Source: Diphasiastrum complanatum (lineage: Eukaryota; Streptophyta; Lycopodiopsida; Lycopodiales; Lycopodiaceae). From it: a stretch of 64,000 bases of DNA. Shown here piece by piece: positions 1-11,220 of the stretch. Each line of letters begins with the position of its first letter. Position 1 is the stretch's first letter. The position numbers and the translations under genes were made by a program. Location of the stretch: contig MU832072.1 of assembly GCA_029204225.1 (NCBI GenBank), positions 24,575 to 88,574 of the forward strand. Reading direction: 5' to 3'. The notes under the pieces were generated by a model that saw only the letters and a program-made list of their open reading frames with translations, had not been told where the DNA came from and ran no database searches.

Positions 1-40
1 GCTTGCGAAGTTCCAGAGCTAGCTCCTTCTCGTATTCTTC

Positions 41-615
41 TCAAGGATCTCTTCCAGAATCCTTGATGATATCATTTAAGTTCTCTAACACATACTCTGG
101 CAATGGATCGGAAAGCCCTAGATGCAATTCAGTACATTGGGTAAAGAATCCTCCTAGCTCTTTCCACGTAGAATCTTCACTCAACTCATACACTACAAGG
201 GAACTACAGTCGGCATTATGTCTAACTTTGAACAGTCTATCTCCCACTAGCAGATGTCTATGGAAATCCCTGGAATAGAAATAATGATAAACCCTTCCAT
301 TTCTACTCAACTGGCAGAAGTCACCTGGTAGAGGTAGCTCTCGCAATCCTAACCCAGTCATAACAATCCAGGCCCAGATCTCGTCCTAATAGCACTTTGA
401 AGTTCTATGGAGCGTGTTGCTACCAAGACCCATGAGTCGTTCATTCTGATGTACACGGATGTTTTGACTCTAAATCCCTCATTATCAGCTTCAGTGGCTA
501 AATCCCCAGCCCTTACAATTCCAATGGTGGTGTCTAATGATATCAGTTCTAGTGAAGCCCATCCAATTATTCTGACTACGGGGCAATACCTCCTTGGGTT
601 GGAGGTGTAGGCCAT
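41..615 (-). pseudogene. F-box/kelch-like gene relic, two frames
   Basis: Two minus-strand open frames lie end to end: 615-358 and 361-41, overlapping by the stop/start ATGA. The first reads like the middle of an F-box-associated beta-propeller protein (a stretch ending NDSWVLVATRSIE). The second reads like its C-terminal part, with VGDRLFKV followed by VVYELSEDSTWKELGGF, the 'strand, then W-K-E' pattern of kelch-type F-box proteins. The ordering fits a single protein broken by a frameshift near 360. No F-box itself is visible, and a stop sits just upstream of the ATG at 615. The reading is by eye and the family assignment is inference. A short unrelated protein pair is the alternative. Confidence 0.4.
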
Positions 616-2559
616 ATACTAGTTGACTGCTTCTCTGACATGTCAAGCTCTCAATATAACTAACACTCCTCAATCAATAATCATTCACATAAACCTCTAT
701 GCATGTGTGGGCTTCTAACATTTCTAGAAGAGGATAAGAATACAGACATCCCTAGTCCTACCATAATTTAGCAGTGGTAATATGCAGGGCTCTGGAGTTG
801 CTAGGATCTCTGCTAATCTAGTAGCACCAAAGATGGACACAATCCGTTGTTGGTACATTATTTTCAGGCCTGTAAGGACGATGATATACAGATAAGGTGT
901 AGCAGTGTACGGAATATTAGGACCTATGGGAGAGCTTGGACGAAACATTCTCGATGCTTATTGTCATTAGGTAGTGAATCATGGCTGTATTATATGACCC
1001 TTTCCCAAAGTATTCGTTAAGTACACCCCTTCCACGTAAATAGTCATGGGAGCTGTTCAAGTGTAGCGTGCAATTCCCCAACCATCTTGGTTAGTAGATG
1101 GCTGACAGTGAATAGTCAAGAACCGTGTGTTCCAATGGGTTATCTTGACTATTGTGGTTCTAGATGAAGACCGACAATAGGTTTGTTCTTAACTCATGTA
1201 GTGTGTCCAACCACAGTGAGCTTAACCTCACTCCTGTGTTCCAAGTAGACGAGGATGACTTGCTTAATTCATTCATCAGATTCACTCAAGCAAAATTCCT
1301 TAAAGGCTTTCTCCATGCATTTAGACAAAAAACAATCATTCTGAGCAAACTAGCCATCCTGCTAGAGTCTAAAACTATCATCACCTCAAATTACAACTAT
1401 CCTGCATTAAACTTTCTCCTGAGACATAGCAATACACTGTCTACGAGTTCTTTTGGCATGCTATAATCTTTCTTTATGAAGACTATGAAGCTGTAATCAC
1501 TGCTGCAACATCTATGACATACACAATTGCATCATCTATCACAGATTGAATACACAGGTAGCAGAGTGTGAGAACAAAATGAGGAAACTTACATGTGAGG
1601 TTCTCTTCTCAGGTCTCCTCCAGCTCCAGCCCACAGGAAATCAGAGACCAATCATGCAAAGGTTAGGCTTCCGGGAGTGTGTAGTGTTGCTGGAGTTCAC
1701 CTTGTAGACACCAAGAAGTGTTGCTCCTAAGTGCAGACTGGTTGCCAGAATGACTGATAGTCGTGCAGGATCCAAAGTGAGCTCATGCAGTTCATGGACA
1801 ACTTGATATCAGCTTCCTGTGTCTTGTAAGTTTCAATCGACAAAGCAACAGAGGCAACATCCTTCGATTGTTCCATAGCAGACAACAATGACAGCTCTAG
1901 TTCAATGATGGCTCTTCAACTATAATCAGACATACATTCTCAATGGGTCCTCATATCAGTGACGGAGTTAACATTTGCTCAAATCAGTCCTAGGATTTGG
2001 AATTATTCTCACTCAGAATATCGATTGCTAATAGCGATTCCTCACTGGTTTTAGTAGCCTGATAACAAATCTCTCACTCTCTCATAGACCGATGTTTGAT
2101 ATTCAGTATTCAAACATCTGTGGAATGCACTTAATTGGTAGGAATACGTACAAGTCATCATGCATAACTTTCTTATAATCATTGAAAAGTCTATACTCAA
2201 AACTGCATATGGATAAGTGCTTTGATAGGAGTCATCATGAAATTAGTTATCTCATCACTATATAGAAATAGATAAAAGTATACCAAGAATCCATACTTCA
2301 AACATGATGTAAGATCAATACAGACCAGTACTCGTAATACAACCACTTAAATGCATGGTGAGCATTCCCATAGAGATCGATTGAAGGTAATCTCTCAGGT
2401 TTACATCAAAGTAGTGATGTCTGCTCAGGCTCGATAGGTGCTGCTTAACACAATCATGCTCATGTAGGTATTGAAACAATGGTCTCTTCAAATGATCGCA
2501 CCATAAACTGAAACTCGACTGAAAATTGAGTGGTATTCACACTATGAGGATGGTCAATG
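616..2559. other. No recognisable gene
   Basis: Short open frames at 724-948 (minus) and 1164-1466 (plus) show no motif I recognise, and their composition is ordinary for this AT-rich DNA. No repeat shared with the rest of the window was noticed here. It may hold further exons of the kelch-like relic, but I could not find any. Confidence 0.4.
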
Positions 2560-2625
2560 ATGCACATATTCAAGAATGTAGGGAGCATAATCTGGGAGCA
2601 CTTGAATGGTGTCAAAGATAAAAAA
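2560..2625 (+). pseudogene. CACTA TNP2 transposase scrap
   Basis: The 22-codon stretch starting MHIFKNVGSIIWEHL matches, almost base for base, the TNP2 relic at 38,059-38,105, where the same words sit in a longer transposase reading frame. It stops exactly where the LTR of element K begins, so K probably inserted into or next to it. The rest of this transposase copy is not seen on the far side of K. Function is lost. Confidence 0.6.
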
Positions 2626-4209
2626 TGAGTTTAATCTTACTCCTACTCATCCTTCTCACCCTCCTTATCACTTCAAGGAAAATTTCTCTCTCCAGCATTC
2701 TGCAGAAATACACTATCTTTTAAACAGTCTGTAGAAATACACGTAAAGTCCAAATAGGCAAGCATCGCAAGGAAACGCAAGGAACCTTGCATACGGTCAC
2801 TTACAAAAGAGACTGAAGTGAACCATAAAGCCTTGCTCATGGTCATATGCAAAGGCTCACCGCCAGGAACCGGCAGAGTCTAGCTTACGGTTACTTACAA
2901 AGTGAACTGTAAAGTCTTGCATTACGAAGTCGAAGTAAACCGACTGCAACAAGTTCGCAAGGACTGACATATGAAGACCAACAGAAGGAGTCAACCGCAA
3001 TGAACCGCGACACTGTAGCCTACGGTCCATTGCGATAGCAAACTAGAAGGATGCCAAAGGCACCACCAGACATCGTAAGTTATCACTTACGGTCACCTAC
3101 GAAGTGAACGAACGACAGCTGACCGAAGGGAACCACCAAGGCAACAATTGCAGTTGACACAGTTTCATCTTCACGCCCCTATGGTTAAGTCTCAATTTGA
3201 ATTCATATTTGTAGCAGTAAGCTTAAGGAGAAGTGTTGGAGTTAAATCTTTCTCCTACTCATCCTTTTCGCCCTCCTTATCACTTCAAGATAAATTTCTC
3301 TCTCAAGAATTCTACAAAAATACACTATCTTTTACACAGTCTGCAGAAATACGTGTAGAGTCCAAACATGCAAGATGCTGCAAGGAACCACAAGGAACCT
3401 TGCCTACGGTCACTTATGAAAGAGCCCGAAGTGAATTGTAAAGTCTTGCTTATGGTCATGTGTGAAGACTCACCACCAAGAACTGCCAGAGTTTAGCTTA
3501 TGGTTACTTACGAAGTGAACTGAAGTGAACTGTAAACTCCTGCATTGCGAAGTCGAAGTAAACTGACTGCAACAAGTTCACAAGGACTCACATATGAAGA
3601 CCAATGGAAGGAGTCATCCGCAATGAACCACAACACTTCAACCTACGGTCCATTGTGATAGCAAATTGAAAGAAGCCAAAGGCACCGCCAGACACTGTAA
3701 GTTATCACTTATGGTTGCCTATGAAGTGAATGAATGATAGCTGACCGAAGGAAACCGCCAAGTCAACGATTGCGGTTGACACACAGTTTCATCTTCACGA
3801 CCCTGCGGTCAAACTACAATTGCAACGTCACCACATTTTCATGCTCCTGACGTGTATGAAGGAGATTCTTTTGTTGTACCTCTTCACATCTTCACGATGC
3901 ACCAATAACTGATCTATGGATCATATACAAGGGCTACTAATGATCTTTTAAGTTGTAATTAGAATAACTAAAGGTCTTCTGATAGCTATATAAATATCTT
4001 AACATTTGAAGAGAAGCAGATGATCGATCAATGTATTCACAGAGATCAAATGACCAAAAGTGGGCTTCAAGTAGCTGACTCCTTAGAGTTAGTGATCATT
4101 TTAGAATGAGTAAAGAGTATTTTGAAAGATAGCATTCATTAGTTATTGTAAGTAGGATCACGCGCTTTGCGCGATTGTTTTGTGATCTGATATCGTTGTT
4201 CCTACAACA
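2626..4209 (+). mobile_element. LTR retrotransposon K, internally deleted
   Basis: A partial 5' LTR (2626 to about 3190) is followed after only about 45 bp by a second, complete LTR (3234-4209). The two share about 560 bp in the same orientation. The second starts TGTTGGAG and ends CCTACAACA, and is preceded by a purine-rich run (AAGGAGAAG) that looks like a polypurine tract. The 5' copy begins at the same LTR base but lacks four bases near its start, and it loses its 3' end, the primer site and all coding sequence. No matching target duplication was found. The layout resembles copia F further on. K is therefore a dead deletion product of an unidentified parent. Confidence 0.7.
3234..4209 (+). 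repeat. K 3' LTR, 976 bp
   Basis: Terminal pair TGTTG and CAACA. The 3' third holds an AT-rich stretch followed by a GATAGCATTC segment and a GCGCTTTGCGCG palindrome. A similar order of motifs occurs in the LTR of copia F (18,315 onward), so K and F are distant relatives. Confidence 0.7.
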
Positions 4210-5497
4210 CTCTTTTATACAGAAGTGCTATTTTTCATATCAGTTGTATTCATGTTTAATGTTTGAATGCCTCTCAATCTTTCTCACCATTATCAAAACT
4301 TATTTGTCAGAAACAGAGAATAGTATGGTTATCTCAGACATCTAAATCGTTCGTATTCTCTATGGTTGTCTACAATGTAAAAATTACAACAAATAAGGAT
4401 CCTAAAACACTTGAAATGATGAGGAAAATAATAGATTATGATTTCATAAGATTAGCACAAGTTGAACCATCAAAATCCATCAAAAATCTATGCTTGAACC
4501 TCACTAAATGGCCCAAATCCTTGAAGAAGGCTTCACACGTGTGAAAGTACGGCCTCCCACAGTCTGAGTATTGTACACCAGACCTACATTCAATCATATA
4601 ATCATTAGTAATCACAAGTACTCAAACAATTATGAACATAGAGAGCAATTGCACCATTATGAGAGAAAAAACATGAAATTGCTTGATTGATGTTGGTGAG
4701 ATATCATCACCTATATATACATGATCCATCACGGTTTTGGGCAGGTATGAGTAGCCCTAAACCTATCCCTAATGCTAATTTTGGTGGATCTTTCATCCCT
4801 ACCAAGTTAGGATTGGAATCTTGGAAATCCTCAACAATGCAAAAACTACCAAAAATAGCTGCTATTTTTTCTCCCTTGTATCTAAGCATAATTTGGACTC
4901 TTTCCAAAGGTTCTAACACTTAGGTCTACTTGAGAACATCCTTATGAATGGAATCCTATGCTATTTGGCACGTGTGACAAGCCACATCATGACCATCTAA
5001 CTATTTACAAGTCATAAGACCAAAACTAGTCAAGCTAGAATTGTGAATTTTTAACATACAACACCTACTTTGACATCTAAATCAAATTAGAACTACTCTA
5101 ATTCTTAATCTCTAAGTAATCCAAGATCCTTATTCATTAGTTTTCAAATGTTTCATCTAGCGAGTAAAAGCTATTACTCGTCATTTTAAATTTTCTTGTC
5201 CATTTCTTTTTTTTCACCATTTTTCTATTACTAGCTAGTTATAACTCGCCTATAGTATTTTATAGCTCATACCATCAGAACATGGACATGTATATACACT
5301 GCTCTATCTTGTACCAGACCGGCGAGTTATAATCTAATTACTCGCCCTCCTATTACTCGCCAAGTTCTCCACTTTACTTGCCACTTTGACAGATCATTTT
5401 GGTCATTTATTAGAATAAGTAGGCAGCTCGACGAGTTATAATCCTATTGCTTGTGCCTGCTATTACTCACCCTGTATAACTCACCAACAATGAAAAT
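4210..5497. other. LTR-like remnant and ACTCGCC-rich stretch
   Basis: No gene is seen. A 14-bp perfect palindrome TTCACACGTGTGAA lies at 4532-4545 and resembles motifs inside copia LTRs elsewhere in the window, so 4530-5040 may be an old LTR. From 5160 to 5490 the words ACTCGCC and GGCGAGTTATAA recur about ten times on either strand. Confidence 0.35.
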
Positions 5498-5773
5498 CTA
5501 GAATCTTTGATAAAGCTTCTTCAATGAATCCCAAACATCCTTTGATGAAGTACTCTTACCAACTTCCTTGAGAAGCTCATTGGTAACATTCATCTTTATC
5601 ATGTGTAGAGTATTTTTGAACCTCTTGTCATACCTCAATTGATCTTGTTGTGTTGCTGGCCTCTCCTCCAAACCTACGATATCCAAAACATCATTCATCT
5701 CAAGAAGTGATTTCATCCTCACTTTTCACAATGAAAAGTTACTTGAGATAAGCCTATCATTGGCTTCCAACAT
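5498..5773 (-). pseudogene. Copia gag N-terminal fragment
   Basis: Read from the ATG at 5773 the frame gives a copia gag N-terminus (ANDRLISSNF, then VRMKSLLEMNDVLD and the helix around KDVWDSLKKLY). It aligns with the start of the gag ORF of copia A1 (SERLNSTNYAIWKVRMESLL). The tryptophan expected before KVRM is a TGA stop. The frame ends at 5498, where it meets unrelated sequence. This is a small truncated copia remnant. The 730 bp upstream of it (to 6505) shows nothing recognisable. Confidence 0.65.
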
Positions 5774-6505
5774 GACTCCATGTAGCAATGACCTGATCCT
5801 CTCTTTCAACCTATTTCAATGCACAAAGCACTCCTTTGAAAAACAACAATTGTTTTCAAAAGAAAATCACACAGATATAAAACTTCTCAATTCTCTTCTA
5901 GCACTTATACCAAGCATTCAACACATAGAATAGTGAAGTCTTGATCAACCTATGATCTATCCTCAATCCAATGACTCTTGCCACTTTCTAAGATTGAAAC
6001 ACACTCAAATGAAATTTAGTAGCCTCACAATCTAGAGATCCAGTAAAAATTAGGGTTTTGACAAAATCACAAAAAATTGATTATTTTAAATTCTACTGAT
6101 TGATTACACTCAATAGGTCATTCACTTTTTCTAAGCTTATTCTGTTTAATCAATATCAGACTGATTTAGGATAATGTCGAACTTTTATGGATCAAACAAA
6201 AATTTTTACAAAACTGGAAATTTTCAAAATCCGTTAATTATGGACCAAACTATGAAAATCAATAAAAATATCGGTCATTCAGTTTCACAAGTGCCATCCA
6301 TTATGAAATGTTTTCAAAATATCCAACATTCATCAAACTTGATATGCACTGATTTTTTCAAAAAATCAATTTTTTTTTGTAAATTGCCTAGAGTAGCATC
6401 GGAGACACCGAATCTACGGGTGATTTTAGGTATTACAGAAGTCAGAATGGTGTTAGCCGATATTTTCGCATGGAAAATCGGGCTAATATTGAAGTTTAAG
6501 TTCGC

Positions 6506-7207
6506 TGTGAAAGTACTGTACTTTAGGACCATATATGGATCTACAAAAGATCCACAAGAGTGATTGAATGTTTGCTTAACAATCTATCAAAAAACTAGAC
6601 ACAAAAAAGTTGATCTAGATTGGCAATTTGACAAACAACAAGCATTAACAATCAAAAGCATTGATAAACATTGAAATCCGAGCCCACACGTGTGTACTAC
6701 AGGCTGTAGTATGGCCTTCAACCTGAGAAACAAGTAGAAATTGATTTGGTTTCATTTGGATCACAAAAACTCAATGTACATAGTGAACTAGCTTGAGATT
6801 GCTAATGAGCTCCAAAAATTTTCTTTTTTCTCACTATGGAGAGAGGGAATACATAGCAAATTCGACTTCCTTCTTGAAGTTAGGTGGATTTCCAGCATGT
6901 AATAAGGAAGTTAACTCACTCTCCTTGACCTAAAATGAAACCCTTGTCTATTTCCTAGAGTCATGCTTGGTAGATAGCTAGTTGGTCAAATTTTCACCTT
7001 AAATCTAGGATTTAGGTCCTATAAAGTAGGGATGACCACCAAATAGACATGAACAACTCTTTTGACTTGACCTAACCTACATTAGGATGGGTTTCCCATG
7101 TGGCATAATGGCCTCACATGTGTGAGACCCACTTGTGTACACAATTTACACTATTCTACATGGTTTTTGATCAAGCTAGATTTGCCAATTTTTGGCAATT
7201 CTTCACA
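6506..7207 (-). repeat. A1 3' LTR, about 702 bp
   Basis: Bounded by TGTGAA at 7207 (minus reading) next to a purine tract (GAGGAGGAG on the minus strand, 7208-7216) and by TTTCACA at 6506. It contains CACACGTGTG at 6685-6694 and CACATGTG at 7115-7122. The A2 LTR (55,879-56,528) aligns over its length with about 50 bp missing. Confidence 0.75.
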
Positions 7208-7417
7208 CTCCTCCTCAAATTTAGCTTGATCTATTCACAACTCTCTTGATAGATGAATGAAAGCTCTTAGAAGTATCTAAAAAATCTAGCTACAAACAAA
7301 GAACTTTTGAGACTCCAATAGAGAATGATGTCCATGAAGGATCTTTCACCACCTCTTAGAGGATCCCTTACAAGATGTTCCATAAATGTGTCTATATACA
7401 TGTAGCACACTTCAAAA

Positions 7418-9598
7418 CTAAACATCATGCCAAGCCATGGATTCCAAGGCATTTTGTGCACTTGAAGATACATCAATTAAAATATTAAGTGCATAAATAA
7501 TGTTGCCAAAGACAACTTGCCTTGCTTGATCCATATGATTGAGCCTTGATGGCTCTATCTTGATACTCAAGATTCTTCTTGGAGTCCTCGGGTCTTGAGC
7601 TTGATCCTCCACTTGACTTGACTCCAAAACATCAATGAATTGAATAATGTGTTGATCCAAAGGTGCTTCTTCAAGTTTACAAATCTTCCACTCTTGAAAG
7701 ATCACATTTCCACCATTGACAAATTCTTTGGTTGAAAACAAGTAGATTCTACAATCTCTACTTGAAGAGCAAAACACTACCATTATTCCTATCATTGAAA
7801 TAGGATAATCTTTGGTCCTTACATTGGAATGATCATGCACAAAGCATGTGGACACAAAGATTTCCAAAGCAAATGATGTTTCATCTTTTATGACTCTATT
7901 CAAACTATTACAAAAATAGTTATCCAATGAAATTGCTTTATCAACAACAAATGTAGATTTCAAAGCATCCCATTTCATTGTCTTGTCATACAAAGTAATA
8001 AACACCATGGATCTTAAAGGTAAGAAACAAGTCACCTCATGTCTACTAATACTTTCCAAAAAGTATTCAAAGATAGTAGACTCTCCAATGCTCACCACCC
8101 TTGCAAGATGCACACTTGAATGGACAATTTGCATGCAATTTGATGACTCGGCCATTGTCATTGAGGACTCCCTTGGAACTATCATGCTTTGAAGCTGATC
8201 CTCAAGATCTTCCTCCTTTTGATGCTCCTCCTCAATGCAAGCAAGATCACACTTTGCCAAGATCTCCTCTTGAGTGATCTCCTCCTTCGCCAAGCTCATT
8301 CTTTCAAAAGCAACACTAGCTTCCAACTTAAACAATCTTCCATGTTTAAATCCCTTTGCAATGCAAACATCATTTTCCAAGATGAAGCAAACACCATGCT
8401 TAAACTGGACATCCAAACCACTCTCTAAGAGTAGACCAACACTAAGCATATTCTTGGTGATTGATGGTACATAAAGGACATTTTCTAGATCCATGCATTT
8501 TGAGGATTCTAGATACAAAGAGATGGTTCCAACACCATCTATCCTACACTCTTCATCATTTGCAGTAAAGACAAACTTTTTAGCATCATTAAATGAGTGT
8601 AAGGTTGAGAAAAAGTCCTTTTCACAAGACATGTGGGAGCTAGCCCCACTGTCGATCCACCAATTGTCTCTTGAATTGCTATTGCTTGTTGGTGAGGATG
8701 TAGATGCCATCAAGAATACATCTACTTCATCCTCCTCCTCCTCCTTTGCAAGGTTTCCTTGTTTGTCCTCCTCCACTTGTGCTCTTAGCCTCTTGTAGCA
8801 TTCAGATGCATAATGCCCCTTCTTTCCACAAAAGAAGCATTTTTGCTTTGACTTGTCCTTTGAGCTTGATGCATCATCCTCTTCTTTGGCCTCCTTTGGA
8901 TGCTTCTTCTTTCCATTGGTCTTCTTTTTGCCCTTGAATGAGAAATTGGCTTTCTCATCACCATCCTGCAAATACAAAGAACTCATCCTAGATTTTGCAT
9001 GGAGCATCCTACACTCTTCAGCCACTAATACACTGTGAAGTTTTTCTATAGTTGGCAAAGTGTCTTGGATGGCAAAACTTTGGACCAAATTTGCAAAGTC
9101 ATCTCCTAGACCATTAAGGACAATTTGTACAAGCTCTCCATCATGAATCTTCTCTCCAATGGAAGCCAACTCCCTATTTAGAGACTTGATTCTGAGTACA
9201 TAATCCTGTGCACTCTCCTCACTTCTCCTCATGCTTTGCAAAATTTGATTTCTAAGCATAAGAACTCTAGAAGTGTTGCTAGACTCATAGATTGATTTTA
9301 AAGACTCCCAAGCCTCTTTAGCATTAGTACAAGCTGATACTTCTCTCAACAAATCATTGCTCACATTCATCTTCACACAATGAAAAGCAAGCCTAGATAT
9401 CTTCTTGTATCTAGCTAACTCCTGTGCACCTAGAGGTTCATCTTCATCTTCAATCAAGAACTCATAAAGGTCTTGGAGCACCAATAGTGACTCCATTCTA
9501 ACCTTCCAAATAGCATAATTTGTAGAATTCAACCTCTCACTAGCTTCTAGAAGGTATGCTCCAGCAGATCTCATCTTACTAGTGACTTCTACAAACAA
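7418..9598 (-). CDS. Copia A1 gag-protease polyprotein, 726 aa
   Basis: Uninterrupted frame. Residues about 9-200 are a copia gag (start of the UBN2-like helical region around LNSTNYAIWKVRMESLL). A lysine-rich linker is followed by one zinc knuckle near residue 255, CFFCGKKGHYASEC (C-X2-C-X4-H-X4-C). Near residue 316 lies the aspartic protease motif WWIDSGASSHMS. The usual next domains, integrase core and reverse transcriptase, are absent. Residues about 430-726 are mostly unrecognised, with an integrase-tail-like stretch near GGNVIFQEW. The likely true start is the methionine eight residues in (position 9574), because copy A2 conserves sequence from there. An intact frame this long in otherwise decayed surroundings suggests recent activity. 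A small downstream frame (7476-7267) ends similarly in A1 and A2 and may be a leftover or second short ORF. Confidence 0.75.
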   Translation of the reverse strand: MFVEVTSKMRSAGAYLLEASERLNSTNYAIWKVRMESLLVLQDLYEFLIEDEDEPLGAQELARYKKISRLAFHCVKMNVSNDLLREVSACTNAKEAWESLKSIYESSNTSRVLMLRNQILQSMRRSEESAQDYVLRIKSLNRELASIGEKIHDGELVQIVLNGLGDDFANLVQSFAIQDTLPTIEKLHSVLVAEECRMLHAKSRMSSLYLQDGDEKANFSFKGKKKTNGKKKHPKEAKEEDDASSSKDKSKQKCFFCGKKGHYASECYKRLRAQVEEDKQGNLAKEEEEDEVDVFLMASTSSPTSNSNSRDNWWIDSGASSHMSCEKDFFSTLHSFNDAKKFVFTANDEECRIDGVGTISLYLESSKCMDLENVLYVPSITKNMLSVGLLLESGLDVQFKHGVCFILENDVCIAKGFKHGRLFKLEASVAFERMSLAKEEITQEEILAKCDLACIEEEHQKEEDLEDQLQSMIVPRESSMTMAESSNCMQIVHSSVHLARVVSIGESTIFEYFLESISRHEVTCFLPLRSMVFITLYDKTMKWDALKSTFVVDKAISLDNYFCNSLNRVIKDETSFALEIFVSTCFVHDHSNVRTKDYPISMIGIMVVFCSSSRDCRIYLFSTKEFVNGGNVIFQEWKICKLEEAPLDQHIIQFIDVLESSQVEDQAQDPRTPRRILSIKIEPSRLNHMDQARQVVFGNIIYALNILIDVSSSAQNALESMAWHDV

Positions 9599-10364
9599 GA
9601 AATAGATTTGATTGACTTGAAACTCACAAAGGTCTCACACTTGCAGTGTTTCACTCAAATTTGATTTCTATTCCAAAAAATGGACTTATAATCACAGTTC
9701 TATCACTCCCTCACAAAGCTGGAATGAAGATAAGATGAAGTGAAAACTACTTTCAAACAAATCTTGCCAAGAAATGGATTTGATTGTCTCTAGAAACTCA
9801 CTAAGGTCTCTCTCTTGTAGTTTTTCACTCAAATTAGATTTCTAATCCAACAAATGGACTTATAATCTCAGTTCTAGCACTCCCTCACAAAGTTGGAATG
9901 AAGTTAAGATGATGTGAAATCTACTTACAATCAAATCTTGCCAAATTTGGCTATTTTTGGACAAAAAAATGACTTAATCTCTTTCTTCCTTCTTGGTGTA
10001 CTTTCAAGACCTGTTTTTAACCTTAATAGGACTTGAACTCAGCCTAGATTAATTAGATTCCATGAAAGAAATTCAAATCTAATCAATGGCAAATGATCTT
10101 GGTAGATTATCCTAGGATCTACACCAAAAATTACACCAATAGCTCACAAATTGAATTTTTTTGGATCAAATGAATACCATGCATTAAATGCAGGTTCAGA
10201 GGTGCCCACACATGTGGAAAGTACGGATTTGGACCCCTACCAAGTTTGGGATCAAATCTCCTCACCAAAATCAAGATTCTAGCTTGCCCTCTCAATACTA
10301 GCTTTTAGCACCAAAACTTGCTAAAAATGGATTTGCATTAGATCAATGGCTTATGCTCTTGTAC

Positions 10365-10379
10365 TTGGCTCTGATACCA
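10365..10379 (-). other. A1 primer binding site (initiator tRNA-Met)
   Basis: The minus strand reads TGGTATCAGAGCCAA directly after the LTR end, the standard copia primer site complementary to the 3' end of initiator tRNA-Met. It fixes the 5' LTR border at 10,380. Confidence 0.85.
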
Positions 10380-11220
10380 TGTGAAAGTATTGTACTTTAG
10401 GACCATAAATGGATGGTACACCCACTAGCCATTGACATTGGCGGCTTCTAGGGTGTACAAAAGGGGAAACTTGAATGGCCTCCCTAGGCTTTGACAAAAA
10501 TGACATCTTGGCTAGTTTTGGAAGAGAGCCTTGAATGCACCACTCCCCCACTCTCTTATGGAGGCCACTAGGTGTACTGTCAAATGGGTTGAAGACAAAT
10601 GGCAAAGAGGGCTTGAAGGACATGAAGAATGGCAAGATGGCATTGTGAAGGGGATGCATTGGATTTTTCTATAAGAAGGAGCCAACTCCTTGTATTTCAA
10701 ATGTTAGTACTTGTGCATGTTAGTACTTGTGTATGTTAGTATTTGTATGTTAGTACTTTCAGGAGTTGCTTGCTTGTTTGAGTGTGCTTTGAAGTTAATT
10801 CCATTTTGTGGCTAATTGTTGTGAATGTTAGTTGCTCAATGTCAGTCACTTGCAATGTGGGTTAGTAGTTTAGGAGTGGGTATGTTTGAGAGTTGAGAGT
10901 TGTAGTTGTCTTGGGGGTTGAGAGTGATGTTACGTACTATGCTTGCTTGCTCATATTGAGGAGTTGAGAGATTGTGGTTGTTTGTGTTGATTGCTTGGAC
11001 CTCATTACTAGTGTGAGTTCATAGTTGAGTGCTTCAAATTACTTGGAGATGATGTTTGCTTGCTTTTGTTGAGAGGATTGATGGGTGAGAGTGATTGCAT
11101 GGTGAGGGTTGGTTGGTTGGTTGTAGTCCATTGTCATACTAGTTGGCTTATATCTTGAATGAGTGGGATGGATTGCTTGAGGGCTTGGTGTGAGTGATGG
11201 GTTGCTGATTTTTTTAGCCA
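10380..11220. other. A1 5' LTR stub, then unrecognised GT-rich DNA
   Basis: Bases 10,380-10,413 match the start of the A1 3' LTR. After that the sequence is unrelated, so the 5' LTR is replaced or interrupted. The foreign stretch opens with an inverted repeat, GTACACCC at 10,416-10,423 and GGGTGTAC at 10,451-10,458. It carries four tandem copies of a 14-16-bp unit ATGTTAGTACTTGTG (10,701-10,760), then GT-rich DNA with repeated GTTGAGAG words. No coding potential is evident. Confidence 0.45.

Larger units (their letters stand above)
6506..10413 (-). mobile_element. Copia A1, non-autonomous gag-protease element
   Basis: Minus-strand Ty1/copia element: 3' LTR at 6506-7207, a single long gag-protease ORF (9598-7418), primer site at 10,365-10,379 and a 5' LTR stub (10,380-10,413). 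Between protease and the 3' LTR there is no integrase core, reverse transcriptase or RNase H. Only a short stretch resembling the integrase C-terminal tail remains. A second copy (A2, 55,879-58,979) has the same architecture, so the deletion belongs to the family rather than to this copy. It would need polymerase and integrase from another element. Confidence 0.75.

Noticed and set aside
6174-6563. 129-codon plus-strand ORF
   Set aside because: It is low-complexity, crosses into the A1 LTR and has no motif; an opposite-strand ORF covers the same bases.
7983-9038. Plus-strand ORFs rich in leucine and serine (also 57,487-58,335)
   Set aside because: They are antisense to copia A gag-protease and recur in A2 only because the DNA is repeated.
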